A stretch of 64,000 bases of DNA, from assembly GCA_015680685.1 (NCBI GenBank), contig MNCI01000958.1:62001-126000 (forward strand), read 5' to 3'. Position 1 is the stretch's first letter. Each line of letters begins with the position of its first letter. This document shows positions 22,787-36,240 of the stretch, in pieces. The translations under genes were made by a program, and so were the position numbers. The notes under the pieces are model-generated. The model ran no database searches and was not told the DNA's origin. It worked only from the letters and a program-made list of their open reading frames with translations. The stretch comes from Gnetum montanum. Taxonomy: Eukaryota; Streptophyta; Gnetopsida; Gnetales; Gnetaceae.

Positions 22787-25700
22787 GAAAAAGATCCTCT
22801 TTGCCACCATAGAAAGAGCAAGTATGATTGTGCATCCCAAGATATTTGAGACATTTGTTGATATAGGTAAACCTTGGTGATGGAGACACTAGAGGAACTA
22901 TTTAATTTTAGGGAGAATTCGTAGTTTCCAAATATGTTGGAACAGGGGGATCTAGAATTGTTCTGACCCTGTTTCATGCCAAGACTTGTTACATCATTGA
23001 ATGATACTTGATGAGTCATGCAGAAGTTGAAAGAGGACATGTAGCTTATAAGGTAGAAGTTTTAACTCATTAATCCATTGAAGGCCATAAAATGTACTTT
23101 GCACCAAAACGTCTAGCTACAAATGGCAATGAATAAAAGTATAAATCTAGACCAGGCAATGGGGCATTACTTTAGATGTCTCATAAAAATTATTAAAAAC
23201 TTCCTCAAAAATCCATTTATTGGTAAGCCTAAAATAGCTAAGAGAAATAACTCCCTTCTAAAACCAAGAGGTAACAACCTTAGCGTTCATAATTGCAAGG
23301 GGATTAGGCAACAAAGCTAACCACCATGGAAACAACTTAGAGAGAAGAGTAGGGTTGATCTTAACATTAGTCTAATCTATATAATGATGTATAATTTGCC
23401 AAGCCGTCCAAATGCTTTTGAAAACATGATATCTAAGAATAATGATAGTATGGGGGAAAAGGATCCAATTAACAAAGTTGATTCCTTTCCAAAAGGGCCT
23501 ATTTTTTGGAAACGCTTGTTGAAGCCTTAATTAGAAGAGAGTCCCAATAATGTCTAGGGCATCTAGATGCTAAAACAACCACTTAGAAACTAAGGTAATC
23601 CCTTGCTTAAAAGAGTTCAAAAGACCTAAGCAACCCTTATTCTTAGAAAGATTAACAATATTCCAAGTGACATGATGGAAGCATTTTTGAGAATCTTTAG
23701 AGGACCACATGAATCCTAAAATAATCATTCAAGCTTCTAATAAGTAGCTTGGGAGGGGACCCAACACAAAGAATAATACACATGGTTAAATGCACAAATA
23801 GACTTATAAATGAGGTACTTACCAACTAGAGTGAGGGGTTTAGTCTTCCATTTTTCAATTTTTCTTTGAATCCAAAAAATAACATGCTCCCAGAGAATAG
23901 AGGTAGAATCTCTAAAATTGAAGGAAATTCCCAAAATCTTAATGATATCTTGATCCTAGAGAAGCTTCCAATTATATTAGGTCACATAACTATAATTATT
24001 GGTAAAGCTATAAATAGAATATTTATTCCAATTAATAGTGGAACCTAAGAGTAAGCAATATTGCTTCACCCGGGATAAGAGCTGGTGCAAATTAATAGTA
24101 GTGTTTTGAACAAGCAAAAGAGAGTTGTCAATGAAATGCATGTTAAGAAGTTAATGTTGATGTGAAGAGAGGCCAACCCCGGTGAGAACTTCATTTTAAA
24201 TATCATGGCTTAACTAATAACAAAGAAAATCAACTACAATGATGAATAGGTAAGGGGCAAGAGGACACCCTTGCAGCACTGACCTATGGATAGGAAAGGA
24301 AGAGGTGATGCCAAAGGTAGTGGCTATTCTTGTGGTAGCATCTAAGAATAATCATTTCACCATATGTAAGAACTTAGGGCCAAAACCTAGTTTATTCATA
24401 ATTTGTAGAATAAACCCCCACTTTATGTTGTCATAGGCATTAGCATAGTCAAGCTTCATTAGGAGAATATCTTGGCCATCATCCTCTACTGACTTGATAC
24501 CTTCCCACGTAGCAATCACATTGTTTAAAATATATCTACTAGGAACAAATCTTGTTTGCTGAGGAGATATAATTTGGCAAAGAATTTTCTTCAAACATAA
24601 GGCTAAGCACTTGGCCCAAATTTTATACACCACAGTAAGAAGAGTGATGGGATGCCAATTAAAGATACAAGTATGATCCCCACTCTTAGGAAGGAGATGA
24701 ATAATCCCTTGATTTAAATTGAACCCAAGGAAACTAGTAAGGATAGCCTCTCTAGTAACCTATAAAAGATCATTCCCCACTAGATCACAATGAATTTAAA
24801 AAAATTCAATGGGAAAACTATCATAATTAAGAGCCCTCCTAGGACTCAACTTGGAACAAGCCACTTGAAGCTCCTCCTTAGTAATATCATCTTCTAAACT
24901 TTGTAATATAGTAAAAATGATAAGGCTTAGATAATTAAGGTTAACAATCTTAAATGATGAGATATCCATAGGGGTAGTAGCAAATAAGGTTTTAAAATGC
25001 TTCTTAAGAAATGAGAGGATACTATTGTGGTCAGTGATGGTGGTACCATCACTGGAAACTTTGTCTAAAGAATGCGAAGAAGAAGAGCTACTTAAATTCA
25101 AAAATTCCTTATAGTGTTCATCTTAAATACTTAAGTAAGTGAGTCTACTTTTAGTTAAGGCACTTTGTGCTCTTTACATGTACCATTGTTGGAAGGCTAA
25201 CTAGGCTCTAGCTAACTCCTTGTGAACATGAGTATTGAAAGGATATTGAGCTAATCTATTAGTTAGATATTCAATAGCAAAGTGGATGTTGTTATACTCT
25301 TGTCTGGCCCAAGCGGTGACTACCTTATCGTAACAACAAGAAAATTTCTACACTCTACAAGAAGCATGATGCCACCATTGAATCCAACCCACCTGATCTA
25401 AGGGCCTAGGTTAGGCATTCCAAAGGTTTGATAGAAGAAGTTGGATGGAAGGGGAAGAGAAGCAATTACTATGTACCTGGAAAAGATGGAAATTATGTCT
25501 ATGGTTGCTACCATGAATCTAAATAGATATAGTCATGGGAAGATGGTCTAATAAGGTTGCATGTTGATGAACCATAGTAGCAAATGAGGCTTGCCAAAAA
25601 GAAAGGATGAAAATAGAACCTATTTAACCAACTGTAGATGTGAGCTTGCTCAAGACAAAGATTGCTTCAAGTAAATCTATGAAGGGGATCACTAGTAAAG

Positions 25701-26200
25701 GCATCCATCCCATTAGATAGGTAGAACTTTTTATTAAAGGCTGACCAAGTCTAATACTTGAAATTTGGTAGTTGAAAACACACACACACACACACACACA
25801 CCCCTCACAATGTTATCTTGAGAGATTTCTATCATATTAAAATCTCCTTAAAAATCCAAGGTATTGAGGGAAGAGAATTAGCTAGTTACTACCATAGAAG
25901 AGCATGTTCTATAGAGTCATTAGGGGCATAAATTAAGCAAATACTAAAAGGGCCATGCAAGGAAGGAAAGGTAGCCTAAGAAACTATATGGCCAAACTTG
26001 AAACCACTTTGAATGATTTTATCTTTCCAATAAGTTAAGAAGATAATGGCAGCTCCCCCTTTCCCACTAACATGGGAAGTAGTAAGAACTGATGAGTGAG
26101 GGAGAAACTAATGGGCTGAAAGAAATAAATGATCTACTGAAATCTTTATTTCTTGAAGAATAATGAAATTGAAACTAGTATTTAGACTAGAAAGAAATTT
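22787..26200 (-). pseudogene. LINE ORF2: endonuclease, reverse transcriptase, C-terminal knuckle
   Basis: Would nick target DNA and copy its own RNA there. Endonuclease (APE type): ILQEIKIS at about 26160, SGKGGAAI at 26050, LIYAPNDSIEHALLW at 25930, and GDFNMIEISQDNI at 25835, holding the catalytic GDFN box. RT: DITKEELQVACSKLSPRRAL (24890), QQTRFVPSRYILNN (24560), and LMKLDYANAYDNIKWGFI (24460), the L-D-x-x-x-A-Y-D box. The thumb-region segment WKTKPLTLVGKYLIYKSICA lies at 23855. A C-x2-C-type knuckle CSFYGGKEDLFH ends at the TR-GAG insertion, its second Cys changed to Tyr. Numerous stops; dead. Confidence 0.78.
25778..25801 (+). repeat. (AC)12 microsatellite
   Basis: Twelve perfect AC units lie within the LINE endonuclease region. 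The reading frame of the endonuclease has an expansion here relative to what the domain needs, so the repeat arose after the copy died. Confidence 0.95.
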
Positions 26201-26639
26201 TCCTACACGCTTTTGTCAAAGCTTATCAGTAGGGCCTCAAAAATTCCGTGATAAGAGGCTCATGGGGAAGCAAAGGGCATGTCAAATGAAAGGTCATCAA
26301 AAGGTTCAAAACTCAAAGTGTCAACTTCCATTGTTTGTGAGAGAATGGAAAAGGAGTTGTTTGTAGTGATGGGAGCTATAGAAGTATTCATTGAAGAGGA
26401 AGTAGAGGGTGGAGTTGTAAAGGATGAAGCTTTAACTCATTTCCTTCCATTGCCAATCACAAACTCTTCATCTAAGGTTGAGTCCTTAAATGACTTTGAG
26501 GAAGTGACACGTGTTGTGGTGGTTATCTTTGTGCATGAATCCGACTATGGTGCTTGTACCTTGGAGGGGCTAGACAAAGAGGATGAATTTGGAACATTTT
26601 TTGAACAGGTTCTAAACCTAAAATCTAGGGAATGGATTT

Positions 26640-27341
26640 TTTGAGACTCAATCAAGTATTTTTTCATTGCTAATAAGGGACAAGCCAAGATATGACACTT
26701 GACCTAATGATAGTAGCTATAGAAGTTTGGGAGATAAAAATAATCTATTTTTGGATGAAGATATTTCCACCACCTACAAGGGTTGATGAGGTCTTCCTTT
26801 GAGTAATATCGAGTTCAATACAGTAGCAATGGAACTAAGTTCCATTAATCATAGTGCTATGGTTGGAAATAATAGTACCAAGGGTACTCACGATGTTCCT
26901 CTCTATGGATGAAAAAATCAATGGAAGGTTTGGCAATTTAAAATGATAGGAAATTATGTTATAAGCTAGGTCATTAACATTAAAGTGAAATTTCCAGGCA
27001 TGTGCAATGAGAGTTGCATTTTTTGTTGGAAACATTTTGACAAAAAGAGCTTTCTTGACCTAAGAGGCCTCAAATATTTCCACCAAGATAAAGTTCCAAG
27101 CATAGTAGTGAGCATGAAAAACTTGAATGCCCTAGGGTTAAAGGAGGCTTTGGATTTACATATTAATGCTTAATGACCTTGGTAGAAACCCCACAATTTG
27201 AAGGAAAATAAAACACATTGCACAATCTTTAGAAACTACATCAAAAATATCATCTAGAAGAAGGAAATCTATTTTAGGCAAGTTAGAAAAAATTCCTTGA
27301 TGAAGAGTAGAATTAGACTTATCTACCATTGCAAAACTCAT
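26640..27341 (-). pseudogene. LINE ORF1-like (DUF4283-type) remnant
   Basis: Minus-strand segments FPTKNATLIAHAWKFHFNVN and NIVSTLGTIISNHSTMING (27035-26835) resemble the RNA-binding DUF4283 domain of plant L1 ORF1, in which a folded domain precedes a G-P-W box. The start region 27341-27156 carries DDIFDVVSKD and FSNLPKIDFL-like text. The assignment rests on weak similarity plus position just 5' of the endonuclease. Stops and shifts present. Confidence 0.45.
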
Positions 27342-30116
27342 GCAAATCTATCCACCGCAACTCCAACAATGAAGATCAATAAAATTACCACGATGCAAGA
27401 CAACACCTCCACCACACCCACAACAGAAATTTGCACTGCAGCTATGCAAAACTACCCACTTGTCTTTCACCTCATATATCCATTTAACAAACACCACTTT
27501 AGCCACAAGAACATCAATCCAGAGCCATAAAAGGTCACAGCACTACAGCAGCCATGCAAATCTGTGACAACCCAAAAGAAAAAGAAAAATAAAAATGTAA
27601 ATAGTCATTCAAGAACTCATGTGCAAAAATTCCCAAGGGCAAAACCCTCACTACTGCAAACCACCCCCACCAAAATAATTCATCACTGATTGTTCACCAC
27701 CACTAGAGACACGTGCAAGATTTCAATATTTAAAACTAAAATAGATGAAGATGTGAGCAATAATTCTATATTTAAAGCTAAACCAAACATACGATCTAAG
27801 GCCTTAGCACTCAATGAAGAAGCCAAAGCCAAGAAAGCATCGACTTAGAGTGGTTAACAATCATCTTCAGGAATATAGGAAGGACACATATAATTCTTGT
27901 AGATGTGTTCTTCTGTTGGCAGTATTACAAAGGTCAAAACTCGTACAGTAAGCAATGTTAAATTTCAATATGTCTTAATCTTTACAATTATTAGTTTTAT
28001 AATAGTTTTAATGATTCATATGAAAGTAATTATGATAACGGGAAAAAAAAGATAGGATTGATGGTACTGAAATAAGGACTAAAAAAGGGAGAAGAAAAAA
28101 TAGCTATATATAAGAACTCAGAAAAGTATGAAAACATGGATTGTTAATAGTACATATACGTTATTCTCCAAATAAATCAAGAATAACAAGAGTTTATAAG
28201 ATCATGGTAAACCAAAAGGTTAAACATGATGATGTGAGGTCGCTTTAATGTGAAATGAATGTACTAAGAAGACTCAAAAAAGAGTTTGAATCTAGTTTCT
28301 TAAAGAGGAAAACAAGATCTAAAATAAAGTATTAGTTATAAATTTGATACAATTTCCCAAAAAAGAGGAAAATTATAGGAAAGATAACAAAAGGCTATGA
28401 TTAACAATAGAAAGTAATACAAAGTCGTATAAAGACTAAGAGTTGGCTAAGAAAGACAAAATTAGTGTTTAAAAAATGAAGTCTGCTAGCAACAACCTAC
28501 AAACATCAATAACTTAACACATATCTTAAGTGTGTCTTTAACAAAGATTTTTGTCTAAGTTATGTTAATTACAAATATATTATTTATATAACAATTTGAA
28601 TTAAATTCTTCATCATAAGATTCTTAGGTAATTAGAGGTGCATACAAGGCATAAAACCAAATTCTAAAATTGTAACCTAATGTTTTATACTAACTCTTTT
28701 ACCACTAGACTAACAATATTAATTAATATAATGAATGCACAACTAGCATCAAGTATTGCTTGCTTCAAAGCTAAATAAAATAAAGACATCCTCTAACCAC
28801 TTTGAAACTCTTCAAAAATAGAGTCCCACACTAGGTAACAATGTGTCACAAATTTTGTTATTTTTGTTGTTAGTTATTCATTCAAGAAAATACTCATCAA
28901 GTAGAGGAATCAAAGGAGTAAAATAAAGAAAGTGCAATTACCATTACATAGATCAATGTAGTTCATTGTACATAAATAATTGTCAATGAGAGAGCACATA
29001 ATTAATATTGCAATTGCATAATTTTATATATGCTTTCACAATACATTTGTTAATCTTTGGTTTGAATATCATCTCATTAACATTGTTAGCAATGGTTAAT
29101 AAGAATGCATTAGAATACATTATGAATTCAAAATAACTATTAGTAACCTAATATGTATACATGAATTTCTTCTTTATGTTTATAATCACATAATATGTGA
29201 CATGTAATTCTTAACCATTCTAATATGATGAATAAACACAATGCTATGAAATATGTTTATAACCTTTCAAGTTAAGATAAATTGTAAGTATTTTAATTCT
29301 TGATTATGAAGATTTTATACTAATGATAATCCTTTAGTTAAAAACAACATTTTACTAAAGTTAGTTTATAAATGTAATGAAATAAAAGAAAATTTTACTC
29401 GAAATATTTGAAATGAAATAAAAATATTTCTTCTTCTTAATGATTCCTATAATCAAATTATCTAATTAATTGCATCATATCCTTTATGATCTACTAGCCC
29501 AACTTTCACATAAACTATGAAATCTCATTAATTAAAATTAGATTTCTTGTATTAATTTAAAATGTGGGGCCCACTCTAATTATTAGAATGGCAGTTATTC
29601 TAATTTTAGAAGTTGAGACCCTATTTATACATGTACTGGCATGCTCATTCCCTTGCCTTTACAGCTTCGACTACCTGGCCATATTGCCTAAACACACTGA
29701 TGAGGGATGCAAGTCCCTGAAAACATTTTATGTAACAATATACCTTGTGCAATGGTTTGAGCTTTCTATTACTTTATGTTTAATATTTTTTTTGTTTTAC
29801 AATTTCTACAGTATTTCTCTCAGCCTTCCTGTTCTTTTTCTTAACGCACAAGATCTCATGAAAAATTTTAAGTTTCCTAAAAATTTTAAGTTTTTACTAA
29901 GGTAAATTGTTCATGCATTATATTATTAATTATAAGTAATAATTTGTCTAATAAGTATGTATCTTTAAAATTATTTAGATCATACATATATACCAAAATT
30001 AAATTTTTGTTATCATCATCCAAGATTTTCACTACAGTATTATCCACAATAATGGTATCTTCTTAATTGTATTTGGAGTAGGGTCACTTTATTTTTTTTA
30101 AATCCTTCAATCCCAT
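27342..30116. other. AT-rich sequence with no recognised gene
   Basis: 27342-27560 may be LINE 5' leader (CAACA/CACCAC-rich). From 27.9 kb the sequence is very AT-rich. I see no domain. The segment at 29560-29900 encodes a hydrophobic 113-residue ORF with no recognised family; it has a TATTTATA box at 29620, so it could be a relic LTR or promoter. CCCAT at 30112-30116 is the left target duplication of copy B. Confidence 0.4.
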
Positions 30117-31344
30117 TGATGAAGCATCAAAATGTCATGTCAAAGGACCCTTGTTAACATGGACTCGTTGATGGGCCCTGTTGACATGGCCTCATTGATG
30201 GGCCTTGATTGATGTGGCCCCATCTACACAATGTTGCCCCATCAACGTAGCATTTGTTGCATTTATGAGGCCCCTTCAATGTATCTCTACAATAAAGTCT
30301 ATAAATACGTGCTTACCAACTATGTTTTTGGAAGGTGAAAGTCATAGTTGTAGCAGAGCTCTTGCATTTTTGTCATTTAAGAGCTAGAATAATTCTCTAA
30401 ATACCCATAATAGGAGTCAAAAAGTGTACGGATCTTTATTTGAGCACTAATGTACCTAACCACACTAGTGTGAATGATAATAAAGATGAGCCTTTTCATC
30501 AAATCTTGCAACACTAGGAATAGATTAATGATTTATTTATGCATTTACTATTTTCATTAATTATGTAATTAATTAAGCTAAACTAGACTTCGATTGATTA
30601 CTTAAGTAACTAAGCTAAATAGATTAAACACATAAGTACGACCACTTCAAGCATAACATATAACACTTGGTAATCCCAGTAGCACTTAACGCTTAATAGC
30701 CCAACAATGTTGTATGCATTCAGGATGTGTACACAAAGTGAAACTAGATACTTATGTTAAGATTGGTTAGAGATTAGTTAATTTGTTAGATTAAATTAGC
30801 TATTAAATTACTTCATTTCTCTATTTTAAGCACTAGAAATATAAAATATAAAATAATAAAAATCATATGCCTCGATTATACTTAATCATACCTTTGTACA
30901 TCATAAGTATAATTGGGAAGATAATGAATAACTATTAGGGCAAGTTCACTTCCTAGAGGCTAGTGTACCAGAAAACATAGAGTCCACAGAATTTGACTGG
31001 GTCAAGCATGAACACTTAGTGATTTGTATGGTTGAGCGTAGGGCTATGCATTAAAAGAATCCGATTCGTGGAAGCGAGGAATTGAGGATTTGTGATTCTA
31101 AACGTGTTTGGGTATGTGTGCCTCAAGAAAAAGTGGGGACGGGTTCGTAGCCGGGAACGTGATAGAGAAAATTTAAATATATTAGTTTTTTTCTTACATT
31201 AAATCTCATATATCATAAAAAACATTGTAGAATATAGAACAAGTACAATGTAAATTTAAAATATTGTTAATGCTTAAAAATTGCATAAAAGATTGCAATG
31301 AAACACTAAGTATTGAGTCTCATGTGTGTTATAAGATATTTTAG

Positions 31345-31380
31345 CATTATCATATATATATATATATATATATGATAATG
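31345..31380. repeat. 36-bp perfect AT palindrome
   Basis: CATTATCATA at the left and TATGATAATG at the right flank an (AT)n core; the whole 36 bases equal their own reverse complement. It lies between the hAT left end and the transposase stop, and could extrude as a cruciform. Probably grown from an AT microsatellite. Confidence 0.9.
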
Positions 31381-31523
31381 TTACAAAATTATCTCTTTTT
31401 AAATCACAAAAGAGTTTCTTGCCAAAGCTTAAAAGTTGTCACAATGTTCAAATTCTAATTTTAGCCTATATTTTCTCCTTGCTCTACTCTAAAGAGTAAA
31501 TTTGTAAAACCTGCTTCATTTTT

Positions 31524-34250
31524 TTATATGTCATTAATATCATTTGCATGGTAATCATCTTCATCAAGGATTGAATCATCAATATTAAGATTCATTGCTT
31601 CAGGAACATTAACTAAGTCAGTAGAATAACTTTCTCTATCATCAACTATTGGAACATTATCATCTTCTAGATTAACATCCCAACAAAGAGAAGGTGATTG
31701 CCTATATTTTATTTCCTCTCTTTCTTCCAATCTAATCATGCTATGAACATATACTAATTTTTCAACTCCTTTTGGAGTCAAAATATTTCTTTTGATCTGA
31801 TGAATGAAAGAATATGTTGACCAATTTCTTTCAGTAGCAGAAGAAGATGCAACCTACATAAATGATAAAAACAAGAATAAATTTTTGCATTGTTAAAAGA
31901 TTCATTTTATAAATTATTCAAAACTTCATCAATAAACAAACTCATTTGAAGCTTCAAACCTAATAGCCTACTAATCATGGTGTTTAGAGAATGCATAATG
32001 ATATATAAAACATCACTATTTCAAGTTTGCAAACATCACATTTCATGAATTAATTAAGGAAATTAATACATATTAATATTTGGTATATGTTTAATGAAAA
32101 ATTAATCGTATTACCTGAGAAAGAAGCTTCACTGCTAAAGTTTGAAGTTTAGGAGTATCTCCACTATGCAAACTCCACCATCCACCTAGATCTTCTTAAG
32201 CTATTCCATCCATATCAAGTATAGCATCTTCACATTTAAATGTTTTTGTATGTCCTTTAGTAAATTGAAGTCATTCCTTTCTAATTAACCTAGCCTCACA
32301 ATGTGAATATAACCATTTAACATATTCTAAAAAACTTGTTCTTACATCAAAATCATCACAAGGCCTTGTTGGATTTTTATCTCTATGTTTTGAAGAATAC
32401 CACTAAATATTTAATGCATATGTAGCCATATGCAATGGGGTATTTGTAGCATTCCATTTTTTAGAATCAATGGAAGTAACTGAGAATTATAAAAATCAAG
32501 AGAGCTATCCATTTTTATAACCCTTTTTTTAATTTCTGTTAACATATTTTCATAAATTACATAAATTTCTCCTAATGCAGGTGTATCTGTATCAGCATAA
32601 CGAATGAAATCAACAATAGGTTGCAGCATACTAACAATCCTCCTACAATATAACAAATAGTTCTTTTTAATATAAAAAATACTTCTTTTTAATAAGATAT
32701 AAAGATGCAAACAATAACAAATAAAGAATTATATTTCAAATAAATTATTTCTTACTTGATTTGTTCCCACCACTCATTTAATAAAATCTTTTCTCTAACA
32801 CTCTTTCCCACAGTTGTGTTGGATTCCTCCCAGTTCTTCTATTTACTAGTTATAACCATTGTTTGTAATGATTCTTGTATCTCTTGCATTCTCTCCAACA
32901 TTATGAAATATGAAGCATACCTGTTTCACAGTATTTATAATTACTTAGCATTAATAAATCAAATTTCTTAAAAACACACAATATAGATTTTTGTATTCTA
33001 TTACCTTGTTTCTATAGGCTTTTTGAAAGTCTTATTTTTGCTACATTCCCTAAATAAGGAATTTGAATAATGATGATTGCAAATGAATATTTGTATGTCT
33101 CTTGCATCTATAATAAGCTTTTTCATCCAATCAATTTTACCAATATCACAAAGTGTATTATTTACAGAATGAACACAACAAGGAGCCCAAAATATATTTG
33201 GATGAATCATTTTATCATTTTTCCTGCACACCTACAAACAGGAGCTGAATCTGTTATAATTTGAATAATGTTGTTTGAACCAATAGTTGCAATTACTGTC
33301 TCTAATAATTTGGATTGAAAATTAGCATCTTTTATATGATTGGAATAGTCTGTAGCATTAAGAAAAAATGGTCAAAGTTGACAAATAATTATAATATTAA
33401 TTAATGGACATTGACGAATATCAGTCCATCCATCCATTATAATAGAACAACCACTTTGCTCCCAAAATTTCTTTCATTCCTCCAACTTTTTCATGCCAAG
33501 TTCATACCTCTCATCAAGAAGATCATTTTGAATTTTATCTTTAGTTGAAAGGATATAAGATGGACCTGCCATATAAAAATATTAGTTTTACTAATAATTT
33601 TAAATAAAAAATGATAATTTAAAATTTAAAAATATTACATGCTTCAATGGCACAACGAATTGCTTCTTTGAATAAAGGAGTATGTGCAAGTTTGAATGGT
33701 AATCCATTTGCATAGAACATTTTTGCAATACTGATATCAGCTTTTATTTTATTTTTTTCAACTTAAAAACTTATTTCTATTTGTTTAAGCACTTTTCTTT
33801 TTGCTGGTTGTACAACATCCTTTGTCTTGTTCTTACTTTCCTCTTTTCGAATATTTACAGTAATGCTCTTTATCATAGTCTTTGCTTGAAAGTAGTCATA
33901 CATAGCTTTTTGAATACCATGATATAAAAATTTACATGCAATAACACCTGTTCCTATTTTATTTTATTTTCTAATATCTGAAAGAAATGATGAGATATTC
34001 ATGTACCACTTGCAGTGAATTCATAGCTACATACATGACACTTCCATCTTTTGCTTCCACCTCCTCCATTCCTACAAGTGTCTAATTGTGTTATGAATTG
34101 TTTTAATAGAGATTTCAAAATAAATCTGCCTTTTGCATATGGTTTCAAAATTTCCACATTACAATCTAAGACATTTTCTTCTTGTGATGCGTTTTTCTCC
34201 AATAGAATACTATCTATTTTATTCTCATTGTTATCTATGTCTTAAATACA
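31524..34250 (-). pseudogene. hAT transposase (BED finger, DUF659, dimerisation domain), multi-exon
   Basis: Would bind the transposon ends and catalyse cut-and-paste in the nucleus. Exon 1 (about 34250-33646): BED-type finger KRWKCHVCSYEF and later ADISIAKMFYANGLPF. Exon 2 (33574-33005): GCSIIMDGWTD, ATDYSNHIKDA and IIQIITDSAPVC, then HPNIFWAPCCVHSVNNTL (DUF659, first catalytic Asp in DGWTD). Exon 3 (32921-32755) ends NEWWEQIK. Exon 4 (32640-32115): IRYADTDTPALGEIY, SSKHRDKNPTRPCDDFDV, WWSLHSGDTPKLQTLA. Exon 5 (31855-31524): SSSATERNWSTYSFIHQIKR and LTPKGVEKLVYVHSMIRL, the dimerisation domain, then an acidic tail. Introns have GT...AG borders. Stops in exons 1, 2, 3 and 4 and a frameshift near 33230 show it is dead, though the C-terminus is well kept. 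Confidence 0.85.
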
Positions 34251-36240
34251 ACTCATCTTTATGAATCTGTAAATATTAATGGTAAAAATTAGAAAATGAG
34301 ATATGATTTCTACTCTTCACAAAAGTTAAAATGAATTTAAAAAAAACTACAAATAGATATACTTACCAATTGCCCAAATTACTGTGACTAAGGGTATCTA
34401 TTTTTTCTTTTTCTGCTAGCAAAGAGCTTTAACACTAAAATGTTATTCAATGCAATAAATTTGGAAATGAAAAATAATAATAGAGTCATGGGAAAAATTG
34501 AAAATACAAAATAGTGATAAATTTAAAAATAAGATGAAATTTCAATAAGGAATACGAAAAAAAAAACTAAAAATCATAAACAAATGTACTTAATAACTGT
34601 TGAAACAAGGGCGGGATTTTATAAAATATCAAATATGGCATCATGAAGGAATTGCTTCTTTGAATGAAGGAATAAAGCCCAAGTTGAAGAATAGTGAAAT
34701 AAGCTTTGATGCATGCAAAAGGGATCCAACCGACGACTACAAGTAGGGTTTGGTCTGCATAATTCCAATTATGTTCATCAATCTTTTCTGCTTTGATTAA
34801 AAGAAACTAACCAACCAACCTAGAAAAAAAGTGTAATAACTACAATTAAACTAGAAATCAAACAGAACATTGTATCAAAGGCATTAACTAATTAAAGTGA
34901 AATGTTTTCTGGAAGCTTAACGATAATGCAAAACCACTTTAGTATTTTTTTTTCTCGTATGCCTTCCAAGAGTGACAAGACATCGATGCACTAAAAACTT
35001 AAGGATACTTCAAAAATAAAAACTCAATTATCTAAAACATTAAAGAATGGTCTTGATGAGGTAAGCATTGCATATTGAACAAAAAGTTGTTCTGAAATTG
35101 TTAAATGATAAAAAAGTATAATAAATATTCAACCAAGAGAATTTGTTCTCTTTCCGCTAAAATCTCCTATTTTCTTCAAACATTTGCCCTAAAATTAAAC
35201 TCTCCAACATCAAATAAAGATAGGGACAGAAAATTTCTAATATTCGGTTGAACCATTAATCTTGTTGTAGTTAACCAAAGTGTAAAATAAAAAGGAAAAG
35301 TTCTAAAAAATAACAAGAATCAAACGATTAGAAAAAAATGATTTAATGAGAACCTCCAAATATTTTATCTCCTTGAAAAAATTGTAATCAAACATGAAAA
35401 AATTGACAAAATCTTAAAATAACCTCAAAGAAAAAAGTGATTGAACTAAAAAACTAGTATGTGAGATGGTTTTTTTATGTACATAAAAAAAGGACTCAAC
35501 ATGTCAGGAACATCGCTAGACTATGTAACGTGGAAGCAGGCTTCGAGAAGTGAAGGTTCACGTAAGCAACTCCAAATAAACAGATAGTTAGGATAAGCAA
35601 AAGGGTAGCGTAAGCAATCCTCAACAACTGTTGGGCAGCTGAAAATCATACAATAGCTGATACACTATATATGCCATAGTTGTCCATCAATATGGAAAGA
35701 ATTGATATGGACCTTTCTTTTTGGTTATTTTTCATAGAAAATTACACGATAGCTGACAACAACGTCTTCACCCAAATCAAACTAGGCAGACGAGACCTCC
35801 TTCATCAGGAGAGACACTCATCTCCTCCTTCGTCACTATGAGCAGATGCGATGTGATACTAAGAAAAACTGAACATGAAACAAAGAATTTCAGAGCTGGA
35901 AGAGAGAAATACAAGCATTTGGAGAGTCTAGCAGTGGAAGCATCAAATTCCCTACGAATGGCGAAGTAGGAGCCTTTATCAATAAAAGGTGTTAGATGCG
36001 GACGCGATTTGCAGCAAAAACAAAAATAGGTAAGATTGGACGCGATTTGCATGTAAAAATAGGTAAGATTTTAATGGACAATGAATGTTATGGTTGAAAG
36101 TTGAAAATCGAGACACCATTGCATGAAAAATTATAATTTACGTACCCAATGCAAATTTTACATGCTTTTGTACGTGTGCCTAAATCCACCGCGAACCATT
36201 TATGAAATTTCCTTGGGAATCACGAATCTCCGGTGCATAG
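34251..36240 (-). other. hAT 5' noncoding region
   Basis: No domain seen. It contains a 38-bp tandem duplication at about 35999-36072, each copy starting GACGCGATTTGC and ending ATAGGTAAGATT; subterminal repeats of this kind are typical transposase-binding regions in hAT elements. The 91-residue ORF at 36052-35777 has no recognised similarity. Confidence 0.5.

Larger units (their letters stand above)
22782..27341 (-). mobile_element. L1-type LINE, degenerate, interrupted
   Basis: Minus-strand non-LTR retrotransposon with ORF1-like sequence (27341-26640), endonuclease (about 26190-25620), RT (about 25100-23740) and a C-terminal zinc-knuckle region (22880-22787). The 3' end is cut by the TR-GAG element at 22781, and no poly-A tail is seen. 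The 5' limit is uncertain and may extend to about 27600. All frames contain stops. Confidence 0.75.
31044..36240 (-). mobile_element. hAT-superfamily DNA transposon
   Basis: Flanked by 8-bp target copies GCGTAGGG (31036-31043) and GTGTAGGG (36241-36248); 8 bp is the hAT signature. The ends are inverted: CTATGCA at 31044 and TGCATAG ending at 36240, with a further shared GATTCGTG about 13 bases in. 5,197 bp. The transposase gene reads on the minus strand from about 34250 to 31524. About 2 kb of noncoding sequence lies on its 5' side. It is inserted in the U5 end of copy B's 5' LTR, hence younger than B. Confidence 0.85.

Noticed and set aside
29564-29905. 113-residue hydrophobic ORF
   Set aside because: Hydrophobicity comes from T-rich DNA; no domain, no start context, no sister copy. 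Left as unassigned sequence.
35777-36052. 91-residue minus ORF near the hAT right end
   Set aside because: Lies in the hAT noncoding 5' part, includes a tandem duplication, and matches no transposase region.
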